From Betaproteobacteria bacterium (GTDB lineage: Bacteria > Pseudomonadota > Gammaproteobacteria > Burkholderiales > SG8-39), in assembly GCA_007280315.1 (NCBI GenBank), contig QYQC01000224.1, positions 1 to 5,968 on the forward strand: 5,968 nucleotides of DNA, in the 5' to 3' direction. Positions 1 through 5,016 of this stretch are shown here, piece after piece. The stretch's first letter is position 1. Each line of letters starts with the position of its first letter. The translations under genes were made by a program, and so were the position numbers. The notes under the pieces were generated by a model that saw nothing but the letters and a program-made list of their open reading frames with translations, was not told the DNA's origin and ran no database searches.

Positions 1-260
1 CCGGAGAGTATGGTATCGCGTTGCGTGCCGAAGAGGGAACTCGTATCCATGATCGGCAGCGTGTTCGCAGGCACATACAAGATCATCGACGCGATGAGGA
101 AAGCCCAGGTGCGCGCGAGGCTTGCGGGTTTGCGCGCGTGGAGCGCCGCGCGGCAGCGCGGGCAGTGCGCATCGCTGCCCGGCGGCGGCGCGCGGCTCAC
201 CAGCCGGCACACCTCGCACGCGAGCAGGCCGAGCCGTGCCGTCGTCGGCGCCGCGCTCAC
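1..260 (-). CDS. pqiA: PqiA family inner-membrane protein, second of a tandem pair (partial, 3' end outside window)
   Basis: This is the N-terminal 86 codons of a PqiA/LetA-type integral membrane protein, a family that works with MCE proteins (PqiB/LetB) in lipid traffic between inner and outer membrane. The start is GTG at 260-258, preceded 7 nt upstream by a perfect GGAGG (268-272), and it overlaps the stop of the upstream pqiA gene by 4 nt (GTGA). Two CxxC pairs are visible, C15/C18 and C33/C36, the zinc-ribbon-like module typical of each PqiA half. A hydrophobic segment follows at about residues 52-70 with the family signature YVPANTLPIM (62-71). The reading frame is open to the window edge. 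The rest of the transmembrane domain is expected to the left, probably followed by pqiB. The family call is secure; the exact lipid substrate cannot be read from the sequence. Confidence 0.88.
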   Translation of the reverse strand, partial: MSAAPTTARLGLLACEVCRLVSRAPPPGSDAHCPRCRAALHARKPASLARTWAFLIASMILYVPANTLPIMDTSSLFGTQRDTILS

Positions 261-868
261 CGGATCGCCTCCAGCCGCGCCCACGCCGCTTCGGCGTCGA
301 ACGCGGCCGCAGCCGCCGCGATCAGCGCCATCAGCGCGCCGAAGGAATAGAGCGCCACACCGGGCTCCACCGTCGCGATGGTCGCGAGCTTCACCAGCGA
401 CACCAGTACGCCGAGAACGAACACCTCCACCATGCCCCAGGGTTTGACGCTTTCGATGAAATGCAGCATCGGCACCGCTCCCCACGCGCGCGCACCGCGC
501 CGCAGCGCCGTGAGCACCCAGATGAGGCCGAACAGTTCGGCCGCCGGCACCAGCATGGTGGTCACGAATACCAGCACCGCCACCGCACGCGCTTCATCGT
601 CCCACAGCGATCGCACCGCGTCCAGCAGCGTAGTACTGCTGCGCGTGCCCCGCACTTCCAGGCCGAGCAGCGGGAACAGGTTGGCCGCGACGAAAAGAAT
701 GCTTGCCGCCAGCGCCAGCGCCAGCGCCAACTCGTTTGCATCCGGCCGCGCGCTCCGGAACAGGTGCGCGCCGCAGCGCGTGCAACGCGCCTCGCCACCA
801 GCGGGCAGCCGCGCCTGTCGATGCAGCAAATCGCATTCGAGACACGCAACCAGAGCGGGAGCGGACAT
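257..868 (-). CDS. pqiA: PqiA family inner-membrane protein, first of a tandem pair
   Basis: This 203-residue protein is one complete PqiA module, about half the length of the fused two-module PqiA of enterobacteria. It has N-terminal CxxC pairs C9/C12 and C29/C32, a likely metal-binding ribbon facing the cytoplasm. Four hydrophobic segments follow at about 46-68, 95-120, 145-165 and 170-190. Family signatures are ANLFPLLGLEVRG (62-74) and KPWGMVEVFVLGVLVSLVKL (142-161). The start at 868 is chosen over an in-frame upstream ATG at 940 because GGGAGG (876-881) lies 7 nt before it and the residues upstream do not look like PqiA. The protein is predicted to act in the inner membrane beside an MCE partner in envelope lipid homeostasis; the 'paraquat-inducible' name reflects E. 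coli regulation and need not apply here. The next pqiA gene overlaps its stop by 4 nt, implying coupled translation of two halves. Confidence 0.93.
   Translation of the reverse strand: MSAPALVACLECDLLHRQARLPAGGEARCTRCGAHLFRSARPDANELALALALAASILFVAANLFPLLGLEVRGTRSSTTLLDAVRSLWDDEARAVAVLVFVTTMLVPAAELFGLIWVLTALRRGARAWGAVPMLHFIESVKPWGMVEVFVLGVLVSLVKLATIATVEPGVALYSFGALMALIAAAAAAFDAEAAWARLEAIR
711..728. repeat. Hexanucleotide tandem repeat (3 perfect copies) inside pqiA
   Basis: Three perfect copies of agcgcc lie at 711-728, with an imperfect fourth unit (gccgcc) at 705-710. On the coding strand this is (CTGGCG)3, encoding alternating Leu-Ala in the first transmembrane helix (residues about 47-54). 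A gain or loss of one unit would keep the frame and change the helix by two residues. It may simply reflect GC-rich codon choice in a hydrophobic helix. Confidence 0.6.
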
Positions 869-930
869 GCTGGGGCCTCCCAAGAATGTCATTCTGAGTC
901 CACGCGCCGGGCGGCGCATGGCACGACCAC

Positions 931-939
931 ATAGTAGCA
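931..939 (-). promoter_or_regulatory. Possible extended -10 promoter for the pqiA pair
   Basis: In the 92-nt gap between the GTPase stop and the pqiA start, the minus strand reads TGC followed by TACTAT (-10 box at 931-936, TGn at 937-939), an extended -10 arrangement. No -35 at normal spacing is convincing; CTGACA further upstream is about 22 nt away, which is too far. The start of transcription would fall near 924, giving a leader of about 56 nt. A GC-rich hairpin (904-908 with 913-917) lies in that leader. The alternative is that pqiA is simply read through from the GTPase gene. Confidence 0.35.
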
Positions 940-960
940 AAATCGTTCCGGCGGCGGGTG

Positions 961-2445
961 TCAGTTCGCGGCTTCTGCCGCAACGCGGTGGTCGATCTCC
1001 ACACCCGGATAGAGTTGTCGCAGCACCTCACCGAGTGTTGCAGCCAGCGCTTCGCGCAGCGCGGATTCGATCGCATCGGAGGTATCGGCGTCGCCGCGCA
1101 GCGACCAGACGTGCCGGTACAGCTCCTGCTGCTGCGCCAGCGCCGCCGCAACAGTGTCCTGCCAGTGCGCCGGGTATTCCGACGCGACCCAGTCGCCGCG
1201 GCCGCGGCCGTAATGTGCAATGGCGAGATAACCCAGCAACGCGGAAACCACGAGGCCGTCCAGGACCGCGTCGTTCCAGGTAAGCAGGGTGTGTTCGGCG
1301 CCGCGCGCGAGGTTATAGCCACGCGCGAGGCCGGCGGCGCCGAGCGCACCGAGCACGCCGCCGACGAGCAGGCCCGCGCCGAACGTCAGGCCGCCGCTGG
1401 CAAGATCGGCTTTCAGACCGGCGAGCGCACCGGTGAGCACACCGCCAAACGCGGCAGCCTTGCCCTCGCTCAGGCGCTCGCGCACCGCGTAGTGCTCGGC
1501 AAGCCTGGTCAGAATCTCGGCGCTCGCACGTCCGCCCAGACGGTGCAGCGCTATCAGTTGATCGGTACTGGTTCGGATCCCGCGGTCGAGCCGCTCGGCG
1601 AGCGCGCGCATCGCGCGCTGCCGCGGGCTGTCCTCGGCTTCGCGCCGCACGCCGAGCGCGGCGCCGAGCGTGCGCAGGCTGTCGGCCCAGCCGCCTTCGG
1701 CCACTGTTTCGCGGTCGAGCGCGGCAGCGGCGAGTCGTTGCGCCAGCAGCTCGAGCGCGGCGGCGAAGGTCTCCCGCCGCCTTTGCTGCCAAAGTGCGCT
1801 GAGGCGCGCGAACGCATCGCGTTTGTCCGCATGGATGACTGCGGCGAGCTCGCCGAACAGCGTTGCTTCCTGGACCCAGCAGCGGGCGAACGCGTCGAGC
1901 GCGAGCACTGCGCGCACGCAAAGCTCGCCTGCGAGGTGGGCGCGCCAGCGCTGCACGTCGGCTTGCTCTTCGGCCGCCGGGCGCGGCCGGCCGAGCTGAT
2001 TGAGCAGCACCACCACGGGCTTGCCGATCCAGCCGAGCACGCGCATTTCCGGGCCGACGTAGCCCGCGTCCTGGGGCGGCTCAGACGCATTGACGAGGTA
2101 AAGGACGACGTCGGCGCGTTCGCGCACATTGCGCAGCGCCTGCTGGCTCGACCAGAACGGGCGATCGCGATAGCGGTCCCAAACCTGCGACAGGAACCAG
2201 CCGAGCGGGTTGTCCGACTGCGCCAGGCGCTTTGCCAGCCGCGCGCTGTCACCGAAACCCGGCGTGTCCCACAACACCAGGCGATCGCCGCCGGCCGTCG
2301 CCACAAGTTCGAATACGTCAGCGGCCTCGGTTACGTGCGCTTCATCGCGCACTTCGCCCACTTCACGCCCGAGCAGCGTGCGCGCCAGCGTCGTCTTGCC
2401 GACATTGGTATGCGATACCAGGCTCAGCTCTATGGTCTGCGGCAT
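961..2445 (-). CDS. Membrane-associated GTPase with DUF3482-type C-terminal domain
   Basis: This 494-residue protein has an N-terminal TRAFAC-type GTPase domain (about 1-200). The G1/P-loop is SHTNVGKT (11-18), with Ser in place of the usual first Gly; the G3 motif is DTPG (60-63); the G4 position is NQLG (149-152) rather than canonical NKxD. The C-terminal half is helical. It contains a Gly/Ala-rich hydrophobic stretch (about 333-373) and a second one (about 397-411), resembling a membrane-inserting hairpin. The start at 2445 is supported by AAGGA (2454-2458) 8 nt upstream, beside the stop of the DUF2868 gene, leaving a 4-nt gap. The in-frame upstream ATG at 2514 would overlap DUF2868 by some 65 nt and adds an Arg-rich extension unlike the family. 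The pair is probably translated together. The cellular role is unknown; GTP binding and membrane association are inferred from the motifs. Confidence 0.88.
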   Translation of the reverse strand: MPQTIELSLVSHTNVGKTTLARTLLGREVGEVRDEAHVTEAADVFELVATAGGDRLVLWDTPGFGDSARLAKRLAQSDNPLGWFLSQVWDRYRDRPFWSSQQALRNVRERADVVLYLVNASEPPQDAGYVGPEMRVLGWIGKPVVVLLNQLGRPRPAAEEQADVQRWRAHLAGELCVRAVLALDAFARCWVQEATLFGELAAVIHADKRDAFARLSALWQQRRRETFAAALELLAQRLAAAALDRETVAEGGWADSLRTLGAALGVRREAEDSPRQRAMRALAERLDRGIRTSTDQLIALHRLGGRASAEILTRLAEHYAVRERLSEGKAAAFGGVLTGALAGLKADLASGGLTFGAGLLVGGVLGALGAAGLARGYNLARGAEHTLLTWNDAVLDGLVVSALLGYLAIAHYGRGRGDWVASEYPAHWQDTVAAALAQQQELYRHVWSLRGDADTSDAIESALREALAATLGEVLRQLYPGVEIDHRVAAEAAN

Positions 2446-2449
2446 CGAT

Positions 2450-3925
2450 TCAATCCTTGCCCGCGCGAACCAGCGCCTGGTCGATCGCCGCGCGCAACGC
2501 GCGCTCTGCGTCAATGCCGCCGCGCTCCAGATTCACGAACACAGCTTCGCGCCCGATGGCGCCGAGCGCGCGCTGCCACGCGGCGCGGCGCTGGTCGCGC
2601 CGTAAACATCCGCCGGCCTCATCGAAGCGCGGCGCGAATGTCGATTCGTCCACCAGCAGCGCGAGCGGCGTCGAGCGCGGCAGTCGCGCCGCGAGCGCCT
2701 CGACGAATACGCCGTGATTCTCCATTTCGGGCGTGGCCGTCAGGGAGAACAGCGCGGCCACGAGGGCGAGCGGCGCGTCCGGGATCAATCCTGGATCGAG
2801 CGCGTCTTCGTCGCCGAACGCCAGCGCGGGCGTCACGCTGATCCCGGCGCCCGCGCCGAACACGCGCGCGAGCAGCGCGTTCAGGCCCAGCGCCGCCAGC
2901 GGGCCCGGCGTATAGCTGTAGGGGACGACCCGGATAGTGGCAGCCCGGCCCTGCTGAGCGCGCACGATTGCCTGGAAATAGCCGTCGTCAAAACCGAGCG
3001 GAAACCGGTTTTCGAGCCGGCGCTCGGTGAGAAACTGGGCCAATGCCAGCAGCGTGCGCGGCAGCAGCACGAAACAGGCGACTGTTATCGCGTACAGGTG
3101 TATCCAGCGCGCCGCGTTCTCTCCGGGCGACACGCCGGCGCGGATCGCCGCCAGCGCGGATTCGTCCGGCAGCGCGATGCCGGTGAGCGCGGCAGCAGGC
3201 CCGAGCACGATGGCCAGGATCGCGTGCACGGCGGACGCATCAATAAAAGTGCTCTCCCACCCGGCGCGGTATTCGAACGCCAGACCGCGCACGTACATGC
3301 CGAGCAATGCGCCGAGCGCGAACGTCGCAGCGGCCGCGTGCAGCGCCCTGGCGATACGCGCTGCGACAAGCGCGGCGCTGGCGAACACCCAGTCGCGGGC
3401 GAAGCCCGCAAGCGGCGGTGCGAGGCGTTCGATCCATGCGGCGGAAGCGACTGCGTGCGCGGCGCGCGCAACCTGCCGCGCGAGCGGACCCAGGCGGCGC
3501 GAACCGGCACCGGTAACGCCGATGGCCGCGCGCGCGGCTATCGCCATATATACCAGCAGATTCCACGCGAGCACCGCAAGCAGCGGCGGCGCCAGCACGT
3601 TGATCTGCCGCGCCGTTCCGATCGCGTCGGTGGCAACCCCGGCGACTAACGCCGCCAACACAAGCCCCCAGCCGATCCAGGGCCGCCAGGTCAGAGCGCG
3701 CAATGCGGACCCGGCGTGGCGGTCGCGCGCGCACAGTCGGGCGGCAGCCAGACGCGCTCTGGTCGCGATGAAACGATCTGCGCCCGCCTGTTCTCCCTCT
3801 GCCTGCAGCGCCGCCTGTGTCGCCCAGGCGCGGTCCGCGTCGGTCCAGCGACCGTCGATCTGCGCCGGCGGCGCCGTTTCATAGGCGCGCACCAGCAGGG
3901 CGCTGCGGGCATCTGCTTCGTTCAT
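2450..3925 (-). CDS. DUF2868 domain membrane protein, partner of the GTPase
   Basis: This 491-residue protein of unknown function matches the DUF2868 pattern as I know it. It has a charged N-terminus with RAYE (14-17), then hydrophobic segments at about 83-100, 108-130, 177-212 (one long or two short), 230-252 and 275-298. A soluble C-terminal region (about 305-491) contains VPYSYTP (334-340), SLTATPEMENHG (394-405) and a PLALLVDES segment (420-428). I chose the ATG at 3925 (MNEADARS) over an in-frame ATG at 4021, because the upstream option would start inside a terminator-like hairpin and upstream of the likely -10 box. No strong Shine-Dalgarno precedes 3925, so the start is less certain than the product. 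The gene sits 4 nt before the GTPase and probably forms a membrane complex with it. Genes of this type occur next to DUF3482 GTPases in other proteobacteria, but no biochemical role is known to me. Confidence 0.85.
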   Translation of the reverse strand: MNEADARSALLVRAYETAPPAQIDGRWTDADRAWATQAALQAEGEQAGADRFIATRARLAAARLCARDRHAGSALRALTWRPWIGWGLVLAALVAGVATDAIGTARQINVLAPPLLAVLAWNLLVYMAIAARAAIGVTGAGSRRLGPLARQVARAAHAVASAAWIERLAPPLAGFARDWVFASAALVAARIARALHAAAATFALGALLGMYVRGLAFEYRAGWESTFIDASAVHAILAIVLGPAAALTGIALPDESALAAIRAGVSPGENAARWIHLYAITVACFVLLPRTLLALAQFLTERRLENRFPLGFDDGYFQAIVRAQQGRAATIRVVPYSYTPGPLAALGLNALLARVFGAGAGISVTPALAFGDEDALDPGLIPDAPLALVAALFSLTATPEMENHGVFVEALAARLPRSTPLALLVDESTFAPRFDEAGGCLRRDQRRAAWQRALGAIGREAVFVNLERGGIDAERALRAAIDQALVRAGKD

Positions 3926-3944
3926 GCGAACGGTCGAAGTGAGT

Positions 3945-3957
3945 GATTCAGTGAATC
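3945..3957. promoter_or_regulatory. Short inverted repeat in the DUF2868 leader (possible operator)
   Basis: A perfect inverted repeat, GATTC-3 nt-GAATC, lies between the predicted transcription start (about 3968) and the DUF2868 start codon. It could be a repressor half-site pair or a small RNA hairpin near the ribosome entry site. Five-base arms are common by chance, so the support is weak. Confidence 0.25.
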
Positions 3958-3974
3958 GGCTGTCGGTGAGAGGG

Positions 3975-3980
3975 AGTATA
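3975..3980 (-). promoter_or_regulatory. Predicted -10 box for the DUF2868-GTPase operon
   Basis: The minus strand reads TATACT, five of six matches to the sigma70 -10 consensus, ending 49 nt before the chosen start codon. Transcription would begin near 3968 with a leader of about 43 nt. There is no good -35: the spacer and -35 area is occupied by the triple 8-bp repeat at 3981-4004. The promoter may therefore need an activator or be weak. Confidence 0.5.
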
Positions 3981-4004
3981 CGACTTTGCGACTTTGCGAC
4001 TTTG
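3981..4004. repeat. Three perfect tandem copies of an 8-bp unit (CGACTTTG)
   Basis: The copies are 3981-3988, 3989-3996 and 3997-4004. On the minus strand the array reads (CAAAGTCG)3 and directly abuts the TATACT -10 box, so it fills the spacer and the place of the -35 box. A change in copy number would move everything upstream of the -10 by 8 bp per copy. Confidence 0.85.
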
Positions 4005-4039
4005 AAAAAAGCGGGCGACACATGTTTTCGGGTCGCCGC
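4005..4039 (-). terminator. Intrinsic-terminator-like hairpin on the minus strand
   Basis: Read on the minus strand, GCGGCGAC (4039-4032), a 12-nt loop and GTCGCCCGC (4019-4011) form an 8-bp GC-rich stem with a one-base bulge, followed at once by six T residues (4010-4005). On the plus strand there is no T-run after the stem, so the polarity is minus. No recognised minus-strand gene lies upstream; it may insulate the DUF2868 promoter from antisense transcription or end a small RNA. Confidence 0.55.
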
Positions 4040-4090
4040 GACTAGCGGTCAGATGTGGTGCCGCAAGACGGTACCGATCGCGGATTCGCG

Positions 4091-4112
4091 CTGGTTTGAA
4101 TCTGGTTTGAAT
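4091..4112. repeat. Perfect 11-bp tandem duplication next to the -35 box
   Basis: The unit ctggtttgaat occurs twice back to back, at 4091-4101 and 4102-4112, and ends exactly where the predicted -35 hexamer begins (4113). The 11-bp period is close to one helical turn, so two copies would present the same face of the DNA. This suggests an activator or repressor site, though a neutral duplication is possible. Confidence 0.8.
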
Positions 4113-4141
4113 TTGCAGGATTGGAGGCGCTCGGCTATAAT
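4113..4141 (+). promoter_or_regulatory. Sigma70-like promoter for the BON lipoprotein-LapA-TamA cluster
   Basis: A perfect TATAAT (4136-4141) is preceded by TTGCAG (4113-4118) with a 17-nt spacer. The start of transcription would be near 4148, giving a leader of about 167 nt before the BON gene. The -10 is strong and the -35 matches only its first three bases, which fits a promoter helped by a factor bound at the tandem repeat just upstream. I see no convincing sigmaE-type GGAACTT/TCTGA pair. Confidence 0.65.
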
Positions 4142-4314
4142 CAGAACAGCCTTTTGCATTTGTTTCAGTTGTCGCTGACACGTCCTCAGCGGCAGGCCGC
4201 AACCAGCGGCTCTCTCGAAGGCAACCTCATGTCCACGGCGCATCTCACGCTTTCAAGGTGCGCGACGGCATTTCCGCTTCAAATCCGCATCATCATCCTC
4301 TGGAGTCCAGCGCC
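4142..4314 (+). other. Long 5' leader of the BON lipoprotein gene
   Basis: This stretch of about 170 nt between the promoter and the BON start holds no recognised RNA gene. It contains several AGCGG/GCCGC elements (about 4185-4210) that could form alternative short stems, plus the possible leader ORF at 4229-4318. I could not match it to a known riboswitch or thermosensor. It may be a regulatory leader, or only an untranslated spacer. Confidence 0.4.
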
Positions 4315-4318
4315 ATGA
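4229..4318 (+). CDS. Possible 29-residue leader ORF overlapping the BON gene start
   Basis: An ATG at 4229 is preceded by GAAGG (4217-4221) at 7-nt spacing and opens a 29-codon frame. It ends at TGA 4316-4318, overlapping the ATG of the BON lipoprotein gene (ATGA). The peptide begins MSTAHLTLSRC and contains the hydrophobic run IRIIILW near its end. The signal sequence, Shine-Dalgarno and overlap suit a translationally coupled leader peptide. There is no homology evidence, and an ORF this short can arise by chance in an untranslated leader. I would treat it as a hypothesis. Confidence 0.3.
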   Translation: MSTAHLTLSRCATAFPLQIRIIILWSPAP

Positions 4319-4629
4319 AATCATTCAACCGCATTTTTACCGTGTTACTTGCACTTGTTGTCACTGTCACCGCCGCGGGCTGCGCCTCCAACTCGACCAA
4401 GGAGAGTACGGGGGAATACATCGATGATGCGGTTATCACCACCAAGGTTAAGGCGGCGATACTTGACCAACCGACGCTAAAGGTGTCGGAGATCAAAGTC
4501 GAAACCTTCAAAGGCGTGGTCCAGCTTAGCGGATTCGTCAGTGATGACGCCGCCATGACCAAGGCAGTCGGCGTCGCGCGCGGCGTTGCCGGCGTGAAAT
4601 CGGTGAAAAACGACATGCGGCGCAAATAG
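4315..4629 (+). CDS. BON domain lipoprotein
   Basis: This 104-residue protein has a lipoprotein signal peptide: basic MKSFNR, a hydrophobic core (7-19) and a lipobox AAGC with acylated Cys23. Residues after the Cys are Ala-Ser, not Asp, so sorting to the outer membrane is likely, facing the periplasm. A single BON domain covers about 36-103, with the characteristic GVVQLSGFV core (67-75) and the later A-x(4)-A-x(2)-GVxxVxN pattern (84-99). OsmY and DolP carry two BON domains; this one is shorter. BON domains are associated with phospholipid binding and envelope integrity, which is the probable role here. The ATG at 4315 has GGAG (4302-4305) 9 nt upstream. An in-frame GTG at 4258 would place a His-rich extension before the signal peptide and is rejected. 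Its base composition is visibly less GC-rich than that of its neighbours. Confidence 0.9.
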   Translation: MKSFNRIFTVLLALVVTVTAAGCASNSTKESTGEYIDDAVITTKVKAAILDQPTLKVSEIKVETFKGVVQLSGFVSDDAAMTKAVGVARGVAGVKSVKNDMRRK

Positions 4630-4638
4630 AAGCACTCC

Positions 4639-4654
4639 GGCGCATTCGTGCGCC
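4639..4654 (+). other. Intercistronic hairpin between the BON and LapA-domain genes
   Basis: GGCGCA, a TTCG loop and TGCGCC form a perfect 6-bp stem with a tetraloop 9 nt after the BON stop. No T-run follows, so it is not a typical intrinsic terminator. It could protect the 3' end of a processed BON transcript or cause partial attenuation, giving more BON mRNA than lapA-tamA mRNA. Confidence 0.45.
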
Positions 4655-4677
4655 TAACGCGCACCGAGGAATAAATC

Positions 4678-5016
4678 ATGCAGCTCGCAGTCATTGCTGC
4701 GATCGTCATCGCGATCGCGGGTGTGGCGTTTGCCATGCAGAACAGCGTCCCGGCCACTGTGGTGTTCCTGATCTGGCGCTTCGACGGATCGCTGGGTGTA
4801 ATCCTGCTGTTGGCACTCGCCCTCGGCGCCCTTATCGTCGCCCTGGTGTCGACGCCGGCGACGCTTCGCGCCAATTGGGTCATGGGCCGACAGCGCAAGG
4901 AAATTGACGGCCTGAAATCGGCCAACGCAGAGTTACGGGCCGGCCGCTCCGCAGGATTCAGCGCGGCCGCATCCCAGACAGGGGCGAGCGGGCGCGAGCC
5001 GGAACCGAAAGATTGA
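4678..5016 (+). CDS. LapA domain (DUF1049) inner-membrane protein
   Basis: This 112-residue protein has two transmembrane helices (about 3-19 and 38-60) around the family hallmark AMQNSVPATVVFLIW (19-33), then a basic, helical, coiled-coil-like segment (about 70-90) and a disordered acidic tail. The architecture matches E. coli LapA (YciS), an inner-membrane protein that acts with LapB in controlling lipopolysaccharide synthesis through LpxC turnover. GAGGA lies 7 nt before the ATG at 4678. No lapB (TPR protein) follows; instead the next gene is tamA, overlapping by 4 nt. It may therefore be a LapA-domain paralogue devoted to outer-membrane assembly rather than the true LapA. The family call is firm and the specific role uncertain. 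Confidence 0.87.
   Translation: MQLAVIAAIVIAIAGVAFAMQNSVPATVVFLIWRFDGSLGVILLLALALGALIVALVSTPATLRANWVMGRQRKEIDGLKSANAELRAGRSAGFSAAASQTGASGREPEPKD

Noticed and set aside
904..917. GC-rich hairpin between the GTPase and pqiA as an intrinsic terminator
   Set aside because: Only a 5-bp stem with a mismatch next to it and no T-run on either strand; likely chance in GC-rich sequence.
10..1283. Plus-strand open frames at 10-447, 122-934 and 378-1283 opposite the pqiA genes
   Set aside because: Arg/His/Pro-rich products with no family resemblance; the minus strand encodes two PqiA modules with CxxC pairs.
958..2841. Plus-strand 627-codon open frame opposite the GTPase and the end of DUF2868
   Set aside because: It lies antisense to genes with clear domain motifs, is Arg/Ala/Glu-rich without recognisable domains, and spans two genes. 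High third-position GC opens such frames by removing stop codons.
2714..3884. Two long plus-strand open frames (2714-3649 and 3027-3884) opposite DUF2868
   Set aside because: Both are low-complexity Ala/Arg/Ser-rich shadows of the DUF2868 gene, which shows ordered membrane segments and family motifs.
3926..4021. Upstream in-frame start (4021) for the DUF2868 protein
   Set aside because: It would start inside the terminator-like stem and ahead of the -10 box, and the added residues encode the 8-bp repeat array rather than a plausible protein extension.
4069..4080. Overlapping palindromes CGGTACCG and CGATCG as an operator
   Set aside because: Short restriction-site-like palindromes are frequent in GC-rich DNA, and they lie upstream of the tandem repeat without other support.
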